DNA of 64,000 nt from Pantoea cypripedii (GTDB lineage: Bacteria > Pseudomonadota > Gammaproteobacteria > Enterobacterales > Enterobacteriaceae). The position numbers and the translations under genes were made by a program. Shown here in pieces: positions 29,592 through 39,374 of this stretch. The notes under the pieces are model-generated. The model made no database searches, had not been told where the DNA came from, and was given only the letters and a program-made list of their open reading frames with translations. Where the stretch lies: assembly GCF_011395035.1 (NCBI RefSeq), contig NZ_CP024768.1, forward strand, positions 1,809,732-1,873,731, in the 5' to 3' direction. Each line of letters opens with the position of its first letter. Position 1 is the stretch's first letter.

Positions 29592-30548
29592 TCAGAGATG
29601 AATTTGCAGTAGCGGCTTTTTCTCTCGACCGGACTGATAATAACAGGCGATCGCATTCTGCCATTGCTCCAGCGGAAAAACTGTGACCTCCCCGCATTCA
29701 CTCTCACGCAATAGCGACCAGATTTCGACAAATAATTGCTGCCAGGCCTGAGGCGTCAGGGCATCGAGAAAATGCCGTACATGAAACCAGTGTAAAGCAG
29801 GCAGAGACGCATTAACCCTTACCGGTTGGCCGGTGAGCACGCCATAGGCGACGAAATGCGCCTCAGCGTGCAACGTTTGCCAGATCAATTGCCCCAGCGC
29901 ACCGCCGACCGCATCAAACACCAAATCGGCACCCGCTGCCAGCTGGCGGATCGTATCCTGATGATCCTGCTGCACCGCGTGGATGCCCAGCCGTTGTAAG
30001 GTCTTAGCATGTTGTGGCGCGCGATAGATGGAGGTGACGCGACGAGCCCCGCGCTGTTGCGCCCATTGCGCCAGCAGCTGCGCACAGGTTGATCCCCCGG
30101 CTGTCAGCAAAATATCTTTCCCGGCAGGGGACCAGTGTTGCAACATCAGCAGCGCCGCCAGTGGATTGATATAAGCGCGGGCGGCCAGCGGGCTATCGAT
30201 ATCATCCGGTACCGGCACCGCAAGCGCTGGATCGATATCCACAAAGCGTTGCCAGGTGCCTGGACCACGCAGCGGTAATACCCGTTTACCGAGCAGATGT
30301 TGATACGTGGCCGGGGCGGCGATCACCGTACCGACGCCCTCATAACCGGCCACCCTGGGTGGCATTACCCGATGGCGATAGGCACCGGTAACAGGGATGA
30401 GATCGGAGGCATTCACCGGCGCGAATTGCATCTGCACACGCAGCAACGTCGCTGCTGGCGGCATAAGGAGATGATTTTCGCAGGCGAGGACTTCAGGGGG
30501 ATGGCCAAACTGCCGGAAAATTAACGCGACATTCTCAGCGGCAGTCAT
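29592..30548 (-). CDS. Zinc-binding-type dehydrogenase (MDR superfamily reductase)
   Basis: 318 residues. N-terminal GroES-like domain (APVNASDLIPVTGAYRHR, RVAGYEGVGTV), then a Rossmann domain (LLTAGGSTCAQLLAQWAQQRGA, LVFDAVGGALGQLI). Resembles quinone oxidoreductases / 2-enoyl thioester reductases. Zinc-ligand Cys residues are not evident. Starts 8 bases after nth ends, so it is probably the last gene of the rsx-nth transcript. Substrate unknown. Confidence 0.82.
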   Translation of the reverse strand: MTAAENVALIFRQFGHPPEVLACENHLLMPPAATLLRVQMQFAPVNASDLIPVTGAYRHRVMPPRVAGYEGVGTVIAAPATYQHLLGKRVLPLRGPGTWQRFVDIDPALAVPVPDDIDSPLAARAYINPLAALLMLQHWSPAGKDILLTAGGSTCAQLLAQWAQQRGARRVTSIYRAPQHAKTLQRLGIHAVQQDHQDTIRQLAAGADLVFDAVGGALGQLIWQTLHAEAHFVAYGVLTGQPVRVNASLPALHWFHVRHFLDALTPQAWQQLFVEIWSLLRESECGEVTVFPLEQWQNAIACYYQSGREKKPLLQIHL

Positions 30549-30556
30549 GGCATCCC

Positions 30557-31189
30557 TTACTCAGTTTTGGCGTCGAACTCGCACAGATCTTCAATCAGGC
30601 AGGAGCCGCAACGGGGTTTACGTGCCACGCAAGTGTAGCGACCGTGCAGGATCAACCAATGGTGGCAATCGACTTTAAATGCCTTCGGCACCACTTTCAG
30701 CAGCTTTTCTTCCACTTCTTCAACGTTTTTGCCAGGCGCAAAACGCGTGCGGTTGCTGACGCGGAAAATATGGGTATCGACGGCAATGGTGGGCCAGCCA
30801 AAAGCGGTGTTCAGCACCACATTGGCGGTTTTACGCCCGACACCAGGCAATGCTTCCAGCGCGGCACGATCTTCCGGGACTTCACCGCCATGCTGTTCCA
30901 GCAGAATACGGCAGGTCTTGATGACGTTTTCCGCCTTGCTGTTAAACAGGCCGATGGTCTTGATGTACTCCTTCACGCCATCCACACCCAGCGCCAGAAT
31001 GGTGGCGGGGGTGTTGGCCACCGGGTAGAGTTTGGCGGTGGCTTTATTGACGCTAACGTCAGTGGCTTGCGCCGATAACAACACCGCAATTAATAACTCA
31101 AACGGTGAAGTGAAGTTCAGCTCGGTAGTGGGATGGGGGTTCTCATCGCGCAGGCGCGTCAGAATTTGTACGCGTTTGTCCTGATTCAC
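30557..31189 (-). CDS. nth: Endonuclease III
   Basis: Bifunctional DNA glycosylase/AP lyase for oxidised pyrimidines. 210 residues. Helix-hairpin-helix [12 protein letters not shown] with catalytic K120, then D138 ([11 protein letters not shown]). The [4Fe-4S] ligands C187, C194, C197, C203 keep the C-x6-C-x2-C-x5-C spacing. Its start overlaps the rsxE stop by 4 bases. Confidence 0.97.
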   Translation of the reverse strand: MNQDKRVQILTRLRDENPHPTTELNFTSPFELLIAVLLSAQATDVSVNKATAKLYPVANTPATILALGVDGVKEYIKTIGLFNSKAENVIKTCRILLEQHGGEVPEDRAALEALPGVGRKTANVVLNTAFGWPTIAVDTHIFRVSNRTRFAPGKNVEEVEEKLLKVVPKAFKVDCHHWLILHGRYTCVARKPRCGSCLIEDLCEFDAKTE

Positions 31190-31887
31190 ACCGCTTTCTC
31201 CGCCTGGCCCTGAGGTTCGGCCACCGGTACCGCCGCGCGATTGGCCGCACGCTGCTTCATTTTCTGGTCGATCAGATACTTGGCCGCCAGCAGCATACCA
31301 AGGCCGATAAACGCGCCCGGCGGCAGCATCGCCAGCAGCATTGGCGAATCGAAATGCACCACTTCAATGCGCAGCACTTTGGCCCAGGGACCAAGCAATT
31401 GATCCGCACCATTAAACAAGGTGCCGCTGCCAATGATTTCGCGAATCGAACCCAGCGTCACCATGGCGCAGGTGGCTCCCATGCCGATGGCAAAGCCATC
31501 CAGCGCGGAAAGGGGAATGCTGCTTTTGGATGCAACGGCTTCCGCGCGGCCAACCACGATGCAGTTGGTGACAATCAGCGGGATAAAGATGCCGAGGGAT
31601 TGGTACAAGCCGTGGGCGTAGGCGTTAATCAGCATCTGCACGCAGCTCACCACGGAGGCGATGATCATCACGTAAATCGGGATACGGATATCGGCAGGCA
31701 CCCAGCGGCGTGAGGCAGAAATGGCGCTGTTGGTAATGGTCAGCACCAGCGTAGTAGCCAGACCAAGACCGAGGGCGTTGGTGGCGGTAGAGGTCACCGC
31801 CAGCAGCGGGCAAAGCCCAAGCAACTGCACCAGCGCGGAGTTATTTTTCCACAGGCCGCCGATCAGTAAGTTTTTCGCTTCACTCAT
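31186..31887 (-). CDS. rsxE: Electron transport complex subunit RsxE
   Basis: Inner-membrane Rnf/Rsx subunit with six helices, 233 residues from the ATG at 31887 ([31 protein letters not shown]), matching the E. coli start; the upstream 17 codons overlap rsxG and are not used. The LGLCPLLAV half of the RsxA/RsxE Cys motif is visible. Overlaps rsxG by 8 bases. Confidence 0.95.
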   Translation of the reverse strand: MSEAKNLLIGGLWKNNSALVQLLGLCPLLAVTSTATNALGLGLATTLVLTITNSAISASRRWVPADIRIPIYVMIIASVVSCVQMLINAYAHGLYQSLGIFIPLIVTNCIVVGRAEAVASKSSIPLSALDGFAIGMGATCAMVTLGSIREIIGSGTLFNGADQLLGPWAKVLRIEVVHFDSPMLLAMLPPGAFIGLGMLLAAKYLIDQKMKQRAANRAAVPVAEPQGQAEKAV

Positions 31888-32512
31888 TTGCCTCTCCACA
31901 ATCGGGCAGCGATGACAGTTTCGCTGGCAGGGTTTCAATCAGTAACGCGGTACGTTTGGTGGCATTGACCACCGCGCGCGGGGTGATGGTGGCACCGGTA
32001 AACTGGTCAAATTCCCCACCATCTTTTTTAACCGCAAAATTCTTGTCGTCGGCACCGTGTACTACTTTGCCGTTAAAACTGTTGATCCAGTCCGAAACAC
32101 GCAGCTCGATTTTATCGCCAAGTCCGGGGGTTTCATGATGCTCAATCACACGGACACCCAACACTTTACCGTGAAAATCAGCGCCGACCAGCATCTCAAT
32201 GGCTCCAGAATAGCCATCCGGCGCGGTGGTCTCAAGCGCGGCAGCCACTGGTGTGTTGCCTTTACGTGCCAGGTACAGATGATGCGGCTTGCCGTTACCC
32301 AGTGCCGGATCGGTGACAACATAACATTCCTGCTGAATATGGTTGTCGTACATATCCGTGGGCACCACCTGATCCAGTAAGTTTTTCTGTTGCAGTGCGG
32401 TCTGGTGATCCACCGTCGGCTTGGTGACAAAGTTTACCACCGCAGTGACACCGGTGGTGATCACCGCGAAAATTGCCAGCGTCAGCGCATTTTTACGAAT
32501 AGTTTCGAACAT
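31880..32512 (-). CDS. rsxG: Electron transport complex subunit RsxG
   Basis: Periplasmic-facing FMN-carrying subunit, 210 residues. One N-terminal membrane helix (residues 9-28). Covalent FMN site is T175 in the TGAT motif of [13 protein letters not shown]. Part of the complex that reduces the SoxR iron-sulfur cluster in E. coli. Confidence 0.95.
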   Translation of the reverse strand: MFETIRKNALTLAIFAVITTGVTAVVNFVTKPTVDHQTALQQKNLLDQVVPTDMYDNHIQQECYVVTDPALGNGKPHHLYLARKGNTPVAAALETTAPDGYSGAIEMLVGADFHGKVLGVRVIEHHETPGLGDKIELRVSDWINSFNGKVVHGADDKNFAVKKDGGEFDQFTGATITPRAVVNATKRTALLIETLPAKLSSLPDCGEANE

Positions 32513-32515
32513 CGG

Positions 32516-33574
32516 TTAATCCTTACGATGGCCGTAAACGCGCGGCTGGGTATAGTAATCGATCAACGGCACGCAGATGTTTGCCAGCAGCACCGCAAAA
32601 GCGACGCCATCCGGATAACCGCCAAAACTGCGAATCAGCCATACCAGCAAGCCAATCAGCGCACCGTAAATCAGGCGTCCGCGGTTGGTGGTCGACGCGG
32701 TTACCGGATCGGTGGCGATAAAAAATGCGCCCAGCATCGTTGCGCCAGAGAACAGATGAATCAGCGGCGAGTTCAGCGACTCCGGGGAAAACAGCCAGCC
32801 GAGGGTGGCACAGAAAGCCAGCGACAGCAGAAAACTGACCGGGATATGCCAGCGGATGGCGTTTTTTGCCAGCAGCAACAGGCCACCGAGCAGATAACCC
32901 AGATTGACCCACTGCCAGCCTAATCCCGCCAGCACGCCATGATAAATAGGCTGGGCCAGCAGCTGTTCGGCGCTGTGTCCGGCGCGCAGACCGGTTTTAA
33001 AGGTGTCGAGCGGCGTGGCCTGGCTGATGCCGTCCGCGCCGAGTTGCAACTGCTGCATGGTTTCACCGGCCAGCGTGTGATGGGTGAAAACCATGCTGAG
33101 GGAATCAAGCAGACCCGGTTTGATGGTTTGCAGCGCTTCCGGCGGTAGCCAGCTGGTCATCTGCACCGGGAAGGAGATCAGCAGAACCACATAACCGACC
33201 ATCGCCGGGTTAAACGGGTTCTGCCCAAGGCCGCCATACAATTGTTTGGCGATCACGATGGCAAATACGGTACCAATCACCACCAGCCACCAGGGGGCCA
33301 GCGGCGGCAGGCTGATACCCAGCAGCAGGGCGGTCAGCAACGCCGAGTTATCGGCCAGCGTCGGCACCAACGGGGTTTTGCGCAGACGCAGAATCGCGCC
33401 TTCGGTTGCCCATGCGGTGATAATCGCCAGCGCCACCTGAATCAGAAAGCCAACACCAAAAAAGTACCATTGTGCCGCCATGCCTGGCAGCGCCGCCAGC
33501 ACCACCAAAAGCATGATATTGCCGGTGCTGCGGCGGTTATGGGTATAAGGGGAACTTGCGATACGAAAGGCCAT
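32516..33574 (-). CDS. rsxD: Electron transport complex subunit RsxD
   Basis: Multi-helix inner-membrane subunit, 352 residues as in E. coli. FMN attachment Thr is T187 in GISQATPLD. Other family segments: [15 protein letters not shown] and [19 protein letters not shown]. Its ATG directly abuts the rsxC stop codon. Confidence 0.95.
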   Translation of the reverse strand: MAFRIASSPYTHNRRSTGNIMLLVVLAALPGMAAQWYFFGVGFLIQVALAIITAWATEGAILRLRKTPLVPTLADNSALLTALLLGISLPPLAPWWLVVIGTVFAIVIAKQLYGGLGQNPFNPAMVGYVVLLISFPVQMTSWLPPEALQTIKPGLLDSLSMVFTHHTLAGETMQQLQLGADGISQATPLDTFKTGLRAGHSAEQLLAQPIYHGVLAGLGWQWVNLGYLLGGLLLLAKNAIRWHIPVSFLLSLAFCATLGWLFSPESLNSPLIHLFSGATMLGAFFIATDPVTASTTNRGRLIYGALIGLLVWLIRSFGGYPDGVAFAVLLANICVPLIDYYTQPRVYGHRKD

Positions 33575-35644
33575 TTAATCCTCAAACGTCGAAGGCTGCT
33601 GCTGCGCGAGTTTGCGCGCTTTGGCACGGGCGACCGCCGCGGCAATTGCCGCTTTGCGTGGGTCGGCGGAGTCAGGAGACGCAGCGGCCTCCGTTTCCGG
33701 GGAATCAACCGCCATAGCAGTGTCAGCCTGCTGTGCAGCTGCCGCCGCCGCTTTCTTTGCCTTGGCGCGGGCAATGGCGGCTTCTACTGCGGCTTTGCGC
33801 GGATCAACCGGTTCTGCGGCAGATTCGTCGGCAGGGGCAACCGCGGGTTGCGCCGCCGCGGCTTTCTTCGCCTTCGCACGGGCAATGGCGGCCTCTACGG
33901 CGGCTTTACGGGGATCAACCGGTTCAGCTGGCGTTTCGCTCACTTGATCGGGCTGAGCAGCCGCGGCTTTTTTCGCCTTCGCACGCGCAATCGCGGCTTC
34001 CACCGCCGCTTTACGCGGATCGCCTGCCTGACGACTCAGCGCCTGAGTTTCGGCCTGGATTTCCGCCTGACGTGCCAGCGCCTGGGCATGACGCGCTTCG
34101 GTTTCTGCTGCGGCCTGCTCCGGGGTGATGGCCTGACGCGCTTTGACTCGCGCCACAGCAGCATCAAGTTCACCCTGATCGCTACGTGCAACACGTTGTT
34201 TAGCCTGTTCATGGCGTGCTTCACGCGCCAGTTTTTCCCGTTCCAGGCGCGACTGACGTGCTTCAAAGCGTGCTTTGGCTTCGGCTGTCCGTTTTGCTTC
34301 CAGGTCAATGGCGCGCAGTTCGGCCTTCTCCTGGCGATAATATTGCACCAGCGGAATATTGCTCGGGCAGACGTAAGCACAGGCACCGCATTCGATGCAG
34401 TCATCAATATGATGCGCGCGTGCTTTGTCATGATCGCCACCCTGGCTATACCAGTACAGCTGCTGGGGCAGCAGTTTTGCCGGGCAGGCATCGGCGCAGG
34501 CGCTGCAACGGATACAGGATTGTTCTTCCTGATCGCTGCCCATCTCGTCAGCGGAGGGAGCCAGAATGCAGTTGGTAATTTTCACCACCGGCACATCCAG
34601 CGACGGCAGGGTAAAGCCCATCAGTGGGCCGCCCATAATCACCATCTGGCGTGCAGCGGGGGTAAAACCGGTGTGATGCAGCAGGTGGCTGACCGGGGTA
34701 CCGAGACGTCCCCAGACGTTACGCGGCTGGGCAATGGCTTCACCGGTCACCGTTACCACACGTTCGGTAATCGGTTCACCGTTGATGATGGCGCGTTTCA
34801 CCGCCCAGGCGGTGCCGACGTTTTGCATCAGCACGCCGATATCGGTGGAACGGCCGCCATGTGGCACTTCCTGCCCGGTAAGAATTTTGGTCAGCTGTTT
34901 GGCACCGCCGGACGGATATTTGGTGGGGATCACCCGGAGTTCCATATCGCGTTCACCGCCCAGCGCCTGTTTCAGCGCCGCGATGGCTTCCGGCTTGTTA
35001 TCTTCCACGCCGATCAGCACCCGTTCAGCCTGTAACAGCCAGGCGAGAATACGACAGCCTTCCAGCACTTCCGCCGCACAATCCTGCATCAGGCGGTCAT
35101 CGGCGGTGATATAAGGTTCGCACTCGGCAGCGTTAATAATCAGCGTCTTCACGCCGCGCAGGCCGCCACGCAATTTGGTCGCCGTCGGGAAACCCGCACC
35201 GCCGAGACCAGCAATCCCGGCATCAAAGATGCGTTTCACCACGTCTTCGCGTGGCAGCGAACGGTAATCAGGTTGTGGGTCGAGCGTGGTCCAGCGATCT
35301 TCGCCGTCGGCGGTGAGGAAGATACACAGCTCAGACAGGCCAGACGGATGCGCCGTCATATGCGGCGCAATGGCGTCAATGGTGCCGGAAGTTGGCGCAT
35401 GGACCGGCAGCATACGCCCGCTGCCAAAGGTCAGCGGCTGGCCGCGCAGCACATGTTCGCCAGGCGTGACACAAATCTCGCCTTCATGGCCGATATGCTG
35501 CTTGAGGGGGATGATAAAACGTTCAGGCAGCGGCAACTGACTGAGCGGTGTACCGTTTGACTGTGTCTTCATTTCCGGCGGGTGAATACCGCCCTGAAAA
35601 TCCCACAGCTTCTCTTTGCGGAACAGGTTGAGCAAATTAAGCAT
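33575..35644 (-). CDS. rsxC: Electron transport complex subunit RsxC
   Basis: NADH/FMN and iron-sulfur subunit, 689 residues. N-terminal Rnf domain ([14 protein letters not shown] near 148), two [4Fe-4S] motifs (C377, 380, 383, 387 and C416, 419, 422, 426), then a charged Ala/Arg/Gln-rich helical region and four C-terminal repeats built on [18 protein letters not shown] (about residues 535-685). Repeat number varies among enterobacteria; E. coli RsxC is about 740 residues. Confidence 0.95.
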   Translation of the reverse strand: MLNLLNLFRKEKLWDFQGGIHPPEMKTQSNGTPLSQLPLPERFIIPLKQHIGHEGEICVTPGEHVLRGQPLTFGSGRMLPVHAPTSGTIDAIAPHMTAHPSGLSELCIFLTADGEDRWTTLDPQPDYRSLPREDVVKRIFDAGIAGLGGAGFPTATKLRGGLRGVKTLIINAAECEPYITADDRLMQDCAAEVLEGCRILAWLLQAERVLIGVEDNKPEAIAALKQALGGERDMELRVIPTKYPSGGAKQLTKILTGQEVPHGGRSTDIGVLMQNVGTAWAVKRAIINGEPITERVVTVTGEAIAQPRNVWGRLGTPVSHLLHHTGFTPAARQMVIMGGPLMGFTLPSLDVPVVKITNCILAPSADEMGSDQEEQSCIRCSACADACPAKLLPQQLYWYSQGGDHDKARAHHIDDCIECGACAYVCPSNIPLVQYYRQEKAELRAIDLEAKRTAEAKARFEARQSRLEREKLAREARHEQAKQRVARSDQGELDAAVARVKARQAITPEQAAAETEARHAQALARQAEIQAETQALSRQAGDPRKAAVEAAIARAKAKKAAAAQPDQVSETPAEPVDPRKAAVEAAIARAKAKKAAAAQPAVAPADESAAEPVDPRKAAVEAAIARAKAKKAAAAAAQQADTAMAVDSPETEAAASPDSADPRKAAIAAAVARAKARKLAQQQPSTFED
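33605..34025 (-). repeat. Tandem coding repeats in rsxC
   Basis: Four degenerate direct repeats encoding [18 protein letters not shown] plus Ala/Pro/Glu linkers of varying length. The DNA is repetitive enough to create long open frames on the opposite strand, and copy number can change by recombination. Confidence 0.85.
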
Positions 35645-36215
35645 GACTTTCTACCGGGATCACCCGTACAGGAATGGTTTCGAGATCCCACTTCCAGTTG
35701 GCCGTGGTGGTGGCAACCGGACGCATCTCAATGCAATCAGTCGGACAAGGGGCAACGCAGAGATCGCAACCGGTGCAGACATCGCTCAGCACGGTATGCA
35801 TCGCGCGGGTGGCACCGACAATCGCGTCAACCGGGCAAGCCTGGATGCATTTGGTGCAGCCGATACAGTTGGCTTCATCAATCCAGGCAACGGTACGCAC
35901 CGGGGCCAGTACCTCTTCACCACCGTCCAGCGGTTGTGGCTCGACGTTAAGCAGCGCAGCCAGTTTTAGCATGGTCTGCTCGCCACCGGGCGCGCATTTG
36001 TTAATCGCTTCACCGTTGTTACCGACGGCATCCGCATACGGGCGGCACCCCGGGTAGCCGCACTGACCACACTGGCTTTGCGGCAGAATGGCATCAATCT
36101 GTTCAACAATCGGGTCTTCTTCGACCTCGAAACGGCGCGCGGCGTAACCGAGCAGGGCACCAAATACCAGGCTCAGCGCACTTAATACGGCAATAGCTAT
36201 CCAAATCGCGGTCAT
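35637..36215 (-). CDS. rsxB: Electron transport complex subunit RsxB
   Basis: Iron-sulfur subunit, 192 residues as in E. coli. N-terminal membrane helix, a four-Cys motif (C49, C52, C57, C74) and two ferredoxin-type [4Fe-4S] motifs (C117, 120, 123, 127 and C147, 150, 153, 157). Overlaps rsxC by 8 bases and abuts rsxA with one shared base. Confidence 0.97.
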   Translation of the reverse strand: MTAIWIAIAVLSALSLVFGALLGYAARRFEVEEDPIVEQIDAILPQSQCGQCGYPGCRPYADAVGNNGEAINKCAPGGEQTMLKLAALLNVEPQPLDGGEEVLAPVRTVAWIDEANCIGCTKCIQACPVDAIVGATRAMHTVLSDVCTGCDLCVAPCPTDCIEMRPVATTTANWKWDLETIPVRVIPVESHA

Positions 36216-36796
36216 CAGAATTTCACCAGACCGCTAAAGCCCATAAACGCCAGCGCCATCAGGCCAGCGGTAATCAGGGCGATAGAGTTACCTTTAAACG
36301 GGGTCGGCACGTTCGCCAGCACCAGGCGTTCACGGATACCGGCAAACAGCACCATCACCAGCGAGAAGCCCAGCGAGGCGCTAAAGCCATACAGCGCGGC
36401 TTGCAAAAAGGTATGGTTCAGGTTGACGCTCAGCAATGGCACGCCCAGCACCGCACAGTTGGTGGTGATCAGCGGCAGAAAGATGCCAAGCAGACGATAC
36501 AGGGACGGGCTGGTTTTACGCACTACCATTTCGGTGAACTGCACGACCACCGCGATCACCAGGATATAGGCCATGGTCCGCAGATAAACCAGATCGAGCG
36601 GGACGAGGATCAGATGGTTCACCAGCCAGGCGCAAATGGACGCCAGCGTAATAACGAAGGTGGTGGCAAGTCCCATGCCGATGGCCGTTTCCAGTTTTTT
36701 TGACACACCCATGAACGGGCAAAGTCCAAGGAACTTTACCAATACGAAGTTGTTCACCAGCACGGTGCCAATAAAGAGCAGTAAATAATCGGTCAT
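36215..36796 (-). CDS. rsxA: Electron transport complex subunit RsxA
   Basis: Six-helix inner-membrane subunit, 193 residues, paired with RsxE. The conserved [15 protein letters not shown] motif contributes a Cys to the intramembrane [2Fe-2S] site. First gene of rsxABCDGE-nth; the whole operon reads leftward with overlaps or gaps of no more than a few bases. Confidence 0.96.
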   Translation of the reverse strand: MTDYLLLFIGTVLVNNFVLVKFLGLCPFMGVSKKLETAIGMGLATTFVITLASICAWLVNHLILVPLDLVYLRTMAYILVIAVVVQFTEMVVRKTSPSLYRLLGIFLPLITTNCAVLGVPLLSVNLNHTFLQAALYGFSASLGFSLVMVLFAGIRERLVLANVPTPFKGNSIALITAGLMALAFMGFSGLVKF

Positions 36797-36848
36797 GACG
36801 AAACCTGGGAAGCCGAAAGGCGTCTATTATCCGGAATTGAGAGCTGTA

Positions 36849-36883
36849 TCTCAACCCAGGCTGCGTTTACAGCGGGGTTGAGA
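36849..36883. other. Stable hairpin upstream of rsxA
   Basis: TCTCAACCC (36849-36857) pairs with GGGTTGAGA (36875-36883), with inner GCTG/CAGC pairing. No T-run. It lies in the ydgK-rsxA gap, where the rsx promoter should be. Confidence 0.5.
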
Positions 36884-36919
36884 GCACTCAGAATTAAATT
36901 CCTGACGAATCTTGCGCCA

Positions 36920-37363
36920 TTACGGTTGGATAAACGTCTGTTTCACGCGTTTAGAACGCTTGAAATAGGGAACAAATACCGCCGCTGCCAGCAGCGACAG
37001 CAGTAATGTCTGGATTGCTTTACTATCGGATACCGGCGTGAAAGCGAACGTTTTTAATGCCAGCAACACCGTCATCAGCAGCCAGAGAATGTAATGACGT
37101 GGCAGACGCTGCGAACGTTTACAGAAAATCCAGCAAACCCAAATGCTGTAGGCCCACACCAGCCCGGCTGTCAGCAGTGAAACCGACCATTGCGTCAGCA
37201 GGGTGCCGCCGTGCGAAAATAATGTGGTGCGCAGTTCAGGGTTAAATAACGGGCTGAGATACATCGCTACCACCAGTGCGCTGGTGAGCATGGTCATAAT
37301 CAGCCACGCCAGTGGAAATAATAACCAGCCAGCAATACGTGGTGGATTCACCTGTTCAGTCAT
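36920..37363 (-). CDS. ydgK: DUF2569 inner-membrane protein YdgK
   Basis: 147 residues from ATG 37363 (MTEQVNPPRIAGWLLFPLAWL), about four membrane helices and a basic C-terminal tail (FKRSKRVKQ). The open frame continues upstream past cnu, but that extension overlaps cnu and lacks family similarity. PPRIAGWL is the typical DUF2569 start. Function unknown; same position as in E. coli. Confidence 0.85.
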   Translation of the reverse strand: MTEQVNPPRIAGWLLFPLAWLIMTMLTSALVVAMYLSPLFNPELRTTLFSHGGTLLTQWSVSLLTAGLVWAYSIWVCWIFCKRSQRLPRHYILWLLMTVLLALKTFAFTPVSDSKAIQTLLLSLLAAAVFVPYFKRSKRVKQTFIQP

Positions 37364-37475
37364 CGAAAAAGTCCAGTTACCAGGATTAAGAGGGCTGTAA
37401 AGCGTATCATGTCCAAACGGGGCACGCCCGACCTGGACAAGGCAATAGTATCGGGAAGCAGGAAGTTGATGCGTA

Positions 37476-37691
37476 TTAAACCACGTAGCGCCAGACAGAT
37501 TTAGGCACGCGACCCAAATCAAACAGACGGCCACCGGAAGCCAGCTCAGCGCGACGGTGATCGGCGGCGCGATACATATTGATGATTTCGTTATCATCAG
37601 TCAGTGAATAGTTAAGATGGTCGTAGAGTTTTTCCAGACTCTCAAGATTATTCACTTTACGGAATTTCAGCAGGTAATCGAGCGCAGTCAT
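37476..37691 (-). CDS. cnu: H-NS/StpA-binding protein Cnu (YdgT, Hha family)
   Basis: 71-residue all-helical nucleoid co-regulator that joins H-NS to silence horizontally acquired and AT-rich genes. From ATG 37691 it aligns end to end with E. coli Cnu ([50 protein letters not shown]). An ATG three codons upstream is possible. Relevant here because AT-rich accessory genes lie on both sides. Confidence 0.96.
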   Translation of the reverse strand: MTALDYLLKFRKVNNLESLEKLYDHLNYSLTDDNEIINMYRAADHRRAELASGGRLFDLGRVPKSVWRYVV

Positions 37692-37728
37692 GATTGCCAT
37701 TTAAAAAATAAAGAACAGGGAAGCGCCA

Positions 37729-37756
37729 AGTATAGGGAGCACGCGGCGAGAGTCCA
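37729..37756 (-). promoter_or_regulatory. cnu promoter
   Basis: Minus strand -35 TGGACT (37756-37751), 16-base spacer, -10 TATACT (37734-37729), about 38 bases before the cnu start. Confidence 0.6.
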
Positions 37757-37997
37757 TACGCCAGTCATAAAAAAATGCAAAAATCAGACAAAGCAAGCCA
37801 ATCCGCGCACCAAAAGACACTTTTTTACGTTTTAAGCATGTCATTGCTCCTCGTTATGGTGCAATTAACGCGTCTCTGTGCCCGTTATTCGGGGTATAGG
37901 ATAAAACCCTTTGCTTCCCGACGGAAAATAGCCAGCGTTATTTTTTACGCTTTATAACGCTATTTCTTTTCAGTCGCTCAACTGAAATTGCTGCTTA

Positions 37998-38015
37998 TTA
38001 TCGACTGGTCGATAA
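37998..38015. promoter_or_regulatory. Candidate operator palindrome upstream of ytfQ
   Basis: Perfect palindrome TTATCGAC-TG-GTCGATAA. Size and symmetry fit a dimeric repressor such as a LacI or GntR family member; the regulator is not identified. Confidence 0.5.
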
Positions 38016-38180
38016 ATTGATGAACACGGATTGAAACCGTACATCACGATCTGTGCGGGCAGTCACAAAACCATCAATTCTTTTCGCCCAGGCACCGTAA
38101 CCATTATTTACGCGGTGTCTGTAATCGTTTCCAGCATAATGCTTCATAAGCGATTCTCTTTATTACATTTATTTAACGGC

Positions 38181-38205
38181 CCTGGCGAAAAACGCCAGGC
38201 GTTTT
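38181..38205 (+). terminator. Terminator-like hairpin in the ytfQ leader region
   Basis: CCTGGCG (38181-38187), A5 loop, CGCCAGG (38193-38199), then CGTTTT. No annotated gene ends here, so it may end a small RNA or act as a leader attenuator. Confidence 0.5.
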
Positions 38206-38363
38206 GTCCATAACCCTGACCCGGCTTTTACCTGTTATCTCCTCGTAACCCCTTTAATTCACTCTGTTTTGTGAAGCAGGTCGCTCTTAGCGACGCACAT
38301 TTACGCCAAGCTTAAACCGCGTTTGTACCCCCTACAGCACACTCCCTTCAGAGGAATGAAATT

Positions 38364-39320
38364 ATGTGGAAACGTTTACTCTTGTCTGCCATGGTGAGCG
38401 CCGCAATCAGCGCGCCGGTTTTGGCTGCTGATATGACCGTCGGATTCTCACAGGTTGGCTCGGAATCCGGCTGGCGTTCAGCGGAGACTAACGTGGCAAA
38501 AAGTGAAGCGCAAAAGCGTGGTATCACGCTGAAAATCGCGGATGGCCAGCAGAAACAGGAGAACCAGATCAAAGCGGTGCGTTCGTTCATCGCGCAGGGT
38601 GTGGATGCCATCTTTATCGCGCCGGTGGTGCAAACTGGCTGGGAACCCGTCCTTGAAGAAGCCAAAGATGCCAAAATTCCGGTATTCCTGCTTGACCGCG
38701 CCATCGTGGTGAATGACAAGTCACTGTATGAGGCAGTGGTGACGGCGGATAACGTGCTGGAAGGTAAATTGATTGGTGACTGGCTGGTGAAAACCATCGG
38801 CAGCAAACAATGTAACGTCGTGGAATTGCAGGGTACGGTCGGTGCCAGCGTGGCGATTGACCGTAAAAAAGGCTTTGCTGAAGCCATCGCCGGACACCCT
38901 AACATCAAGATCATTCGTTCTCAGTCCGGTGACTTTACCCGCAGTAAAGGTAAAGAGGTGATGGAGAGCTTTATCAAGGCGGAGAACAACGGCAAAAACA
39001 TCTGCATGGTGTTCGCGCATAACGACGATATGGCGATTGGCGCGATTCAGGCCATCAAAGAAGCGGGCCTGAAACCGGGCAAAGATATCCTGACCGGCTC
39101 AATTGACGGCGTGCCGGATATCTACAAAGCGATGCTGGCAGGTGAAGCCAACGCCAACGTTGAGCTGACGCCGAACATGGCAGGCCCGGCCTTTGATGCG
39201 CTGGAAAAACTGAAAAAAGACGGCACCCAGCCGCCAAAAATCATTCGCACCGAGTCAAAACTCTTCCTGCCTGCTGATGCTCAGGCGCAACTCGATAAGA
39301 AAAAAGGCATGGGTTACTGA
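38364..39320 (+). CDS. ytfQ: Galactofuranose-type ABC transporter, binding protein YtfQ
   Basis: Periplasmic substrate-binding protein, 318 residues, closely collinear with E. coli YtfQ (GafA), which binds D-galactofuranose. Signal peptide ends at VLAA (about residue 22). Conserved segments: TVGFSQVGSESGWR, GVDAIFIAPVV, QSGDFTRSKGKEVM, CMVFAHNDDMAIGAIQA. First gene of ytfQRT-yjfF. Position next to arabinose genes suggests furanose sugars of plant polymers as substrates (inference). Confidence 0.93.
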   Translation: MWKRLLLSAMVSAAISAPVLAADMTVGFSQVGSESGWRSAETNVAKSEAQKRGITLKIADGQQKQENQIKAVRSFIAQGVDAIFIAPVVQTGWEPVLEEAKDAKIPVFLLDRAIVVNDKSLYEAVVTADNVLEGKLIGDWLVKTIGSKQCNVVELQGTVGASVAIDRKKGFAEAIAGHPNIKIIRSQSGDFTRSKGKEVMESFIKAENNGKNICMVFAHNDDMAIGAIQAIKEAGLKPGKDILTGSIDGVPDIYKAMLAGEANANVELTPNMAGPAFDALEKLKKDGTQPPKIIRTESKLFLPADAQAQLDKKKGMGY

Positions 39321-39327
39321 TCCCCGC

Positions 39328-39348
39328 ACCGCCCTTCGGGGCGGTTTT
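39328..39348 (+). terminator. ytfQ-ytfR intra-operon attenuator hairpin
   Basis: ACCGCCC (39328-39334), UUCG tetraloop, GGGCGGT (39339-39345), then TTT. Such hairpins after the binding-protein gene limit read-through so that the binding protein exceeds the membrane parts. Confidence 0.75.
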
Positions 39349-39374
39349 CATGACGTAAGGCGAGGCAGATCCGT

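Larger units (their letters stand above)
37692..38363. other. cnu-ytfQ divergent intergenic region
   Basis: 672 bases. Contains the cnu promoter, an inverted repeat TTTCAGT/ACTGAAA (37968-37987), a perfect 18-base palindrome (37998-38015) and a terminator-like hairpin (38181-38205). Small open frames here have no supporting features. E. coli blr, expected near this place, was not found. Confidence 0.65.

Noticed and set aside
33242..35035. Long open frame (597 codons) on the plus strand opposite rsxD/rsxC
   Set aside because: It is antisense to clear Rsx genes and is produced by the repetitive Ala/Arg-rich rsxC sequence; no start signal or family.
37364..37597. Upstream extension of ydgK overlapping cnu
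   Set aside because: It overlaps the well-conserved cnu coding region, and the DUF2569 similarity begins at the internal Met.
38031..38213. 60-codon plus-strand open frame upstream of ytfQ
   Set aside because: Runs across the terminator-like hairpin and lacks a ribosome site; an RNA product is more plausible than a peptide.
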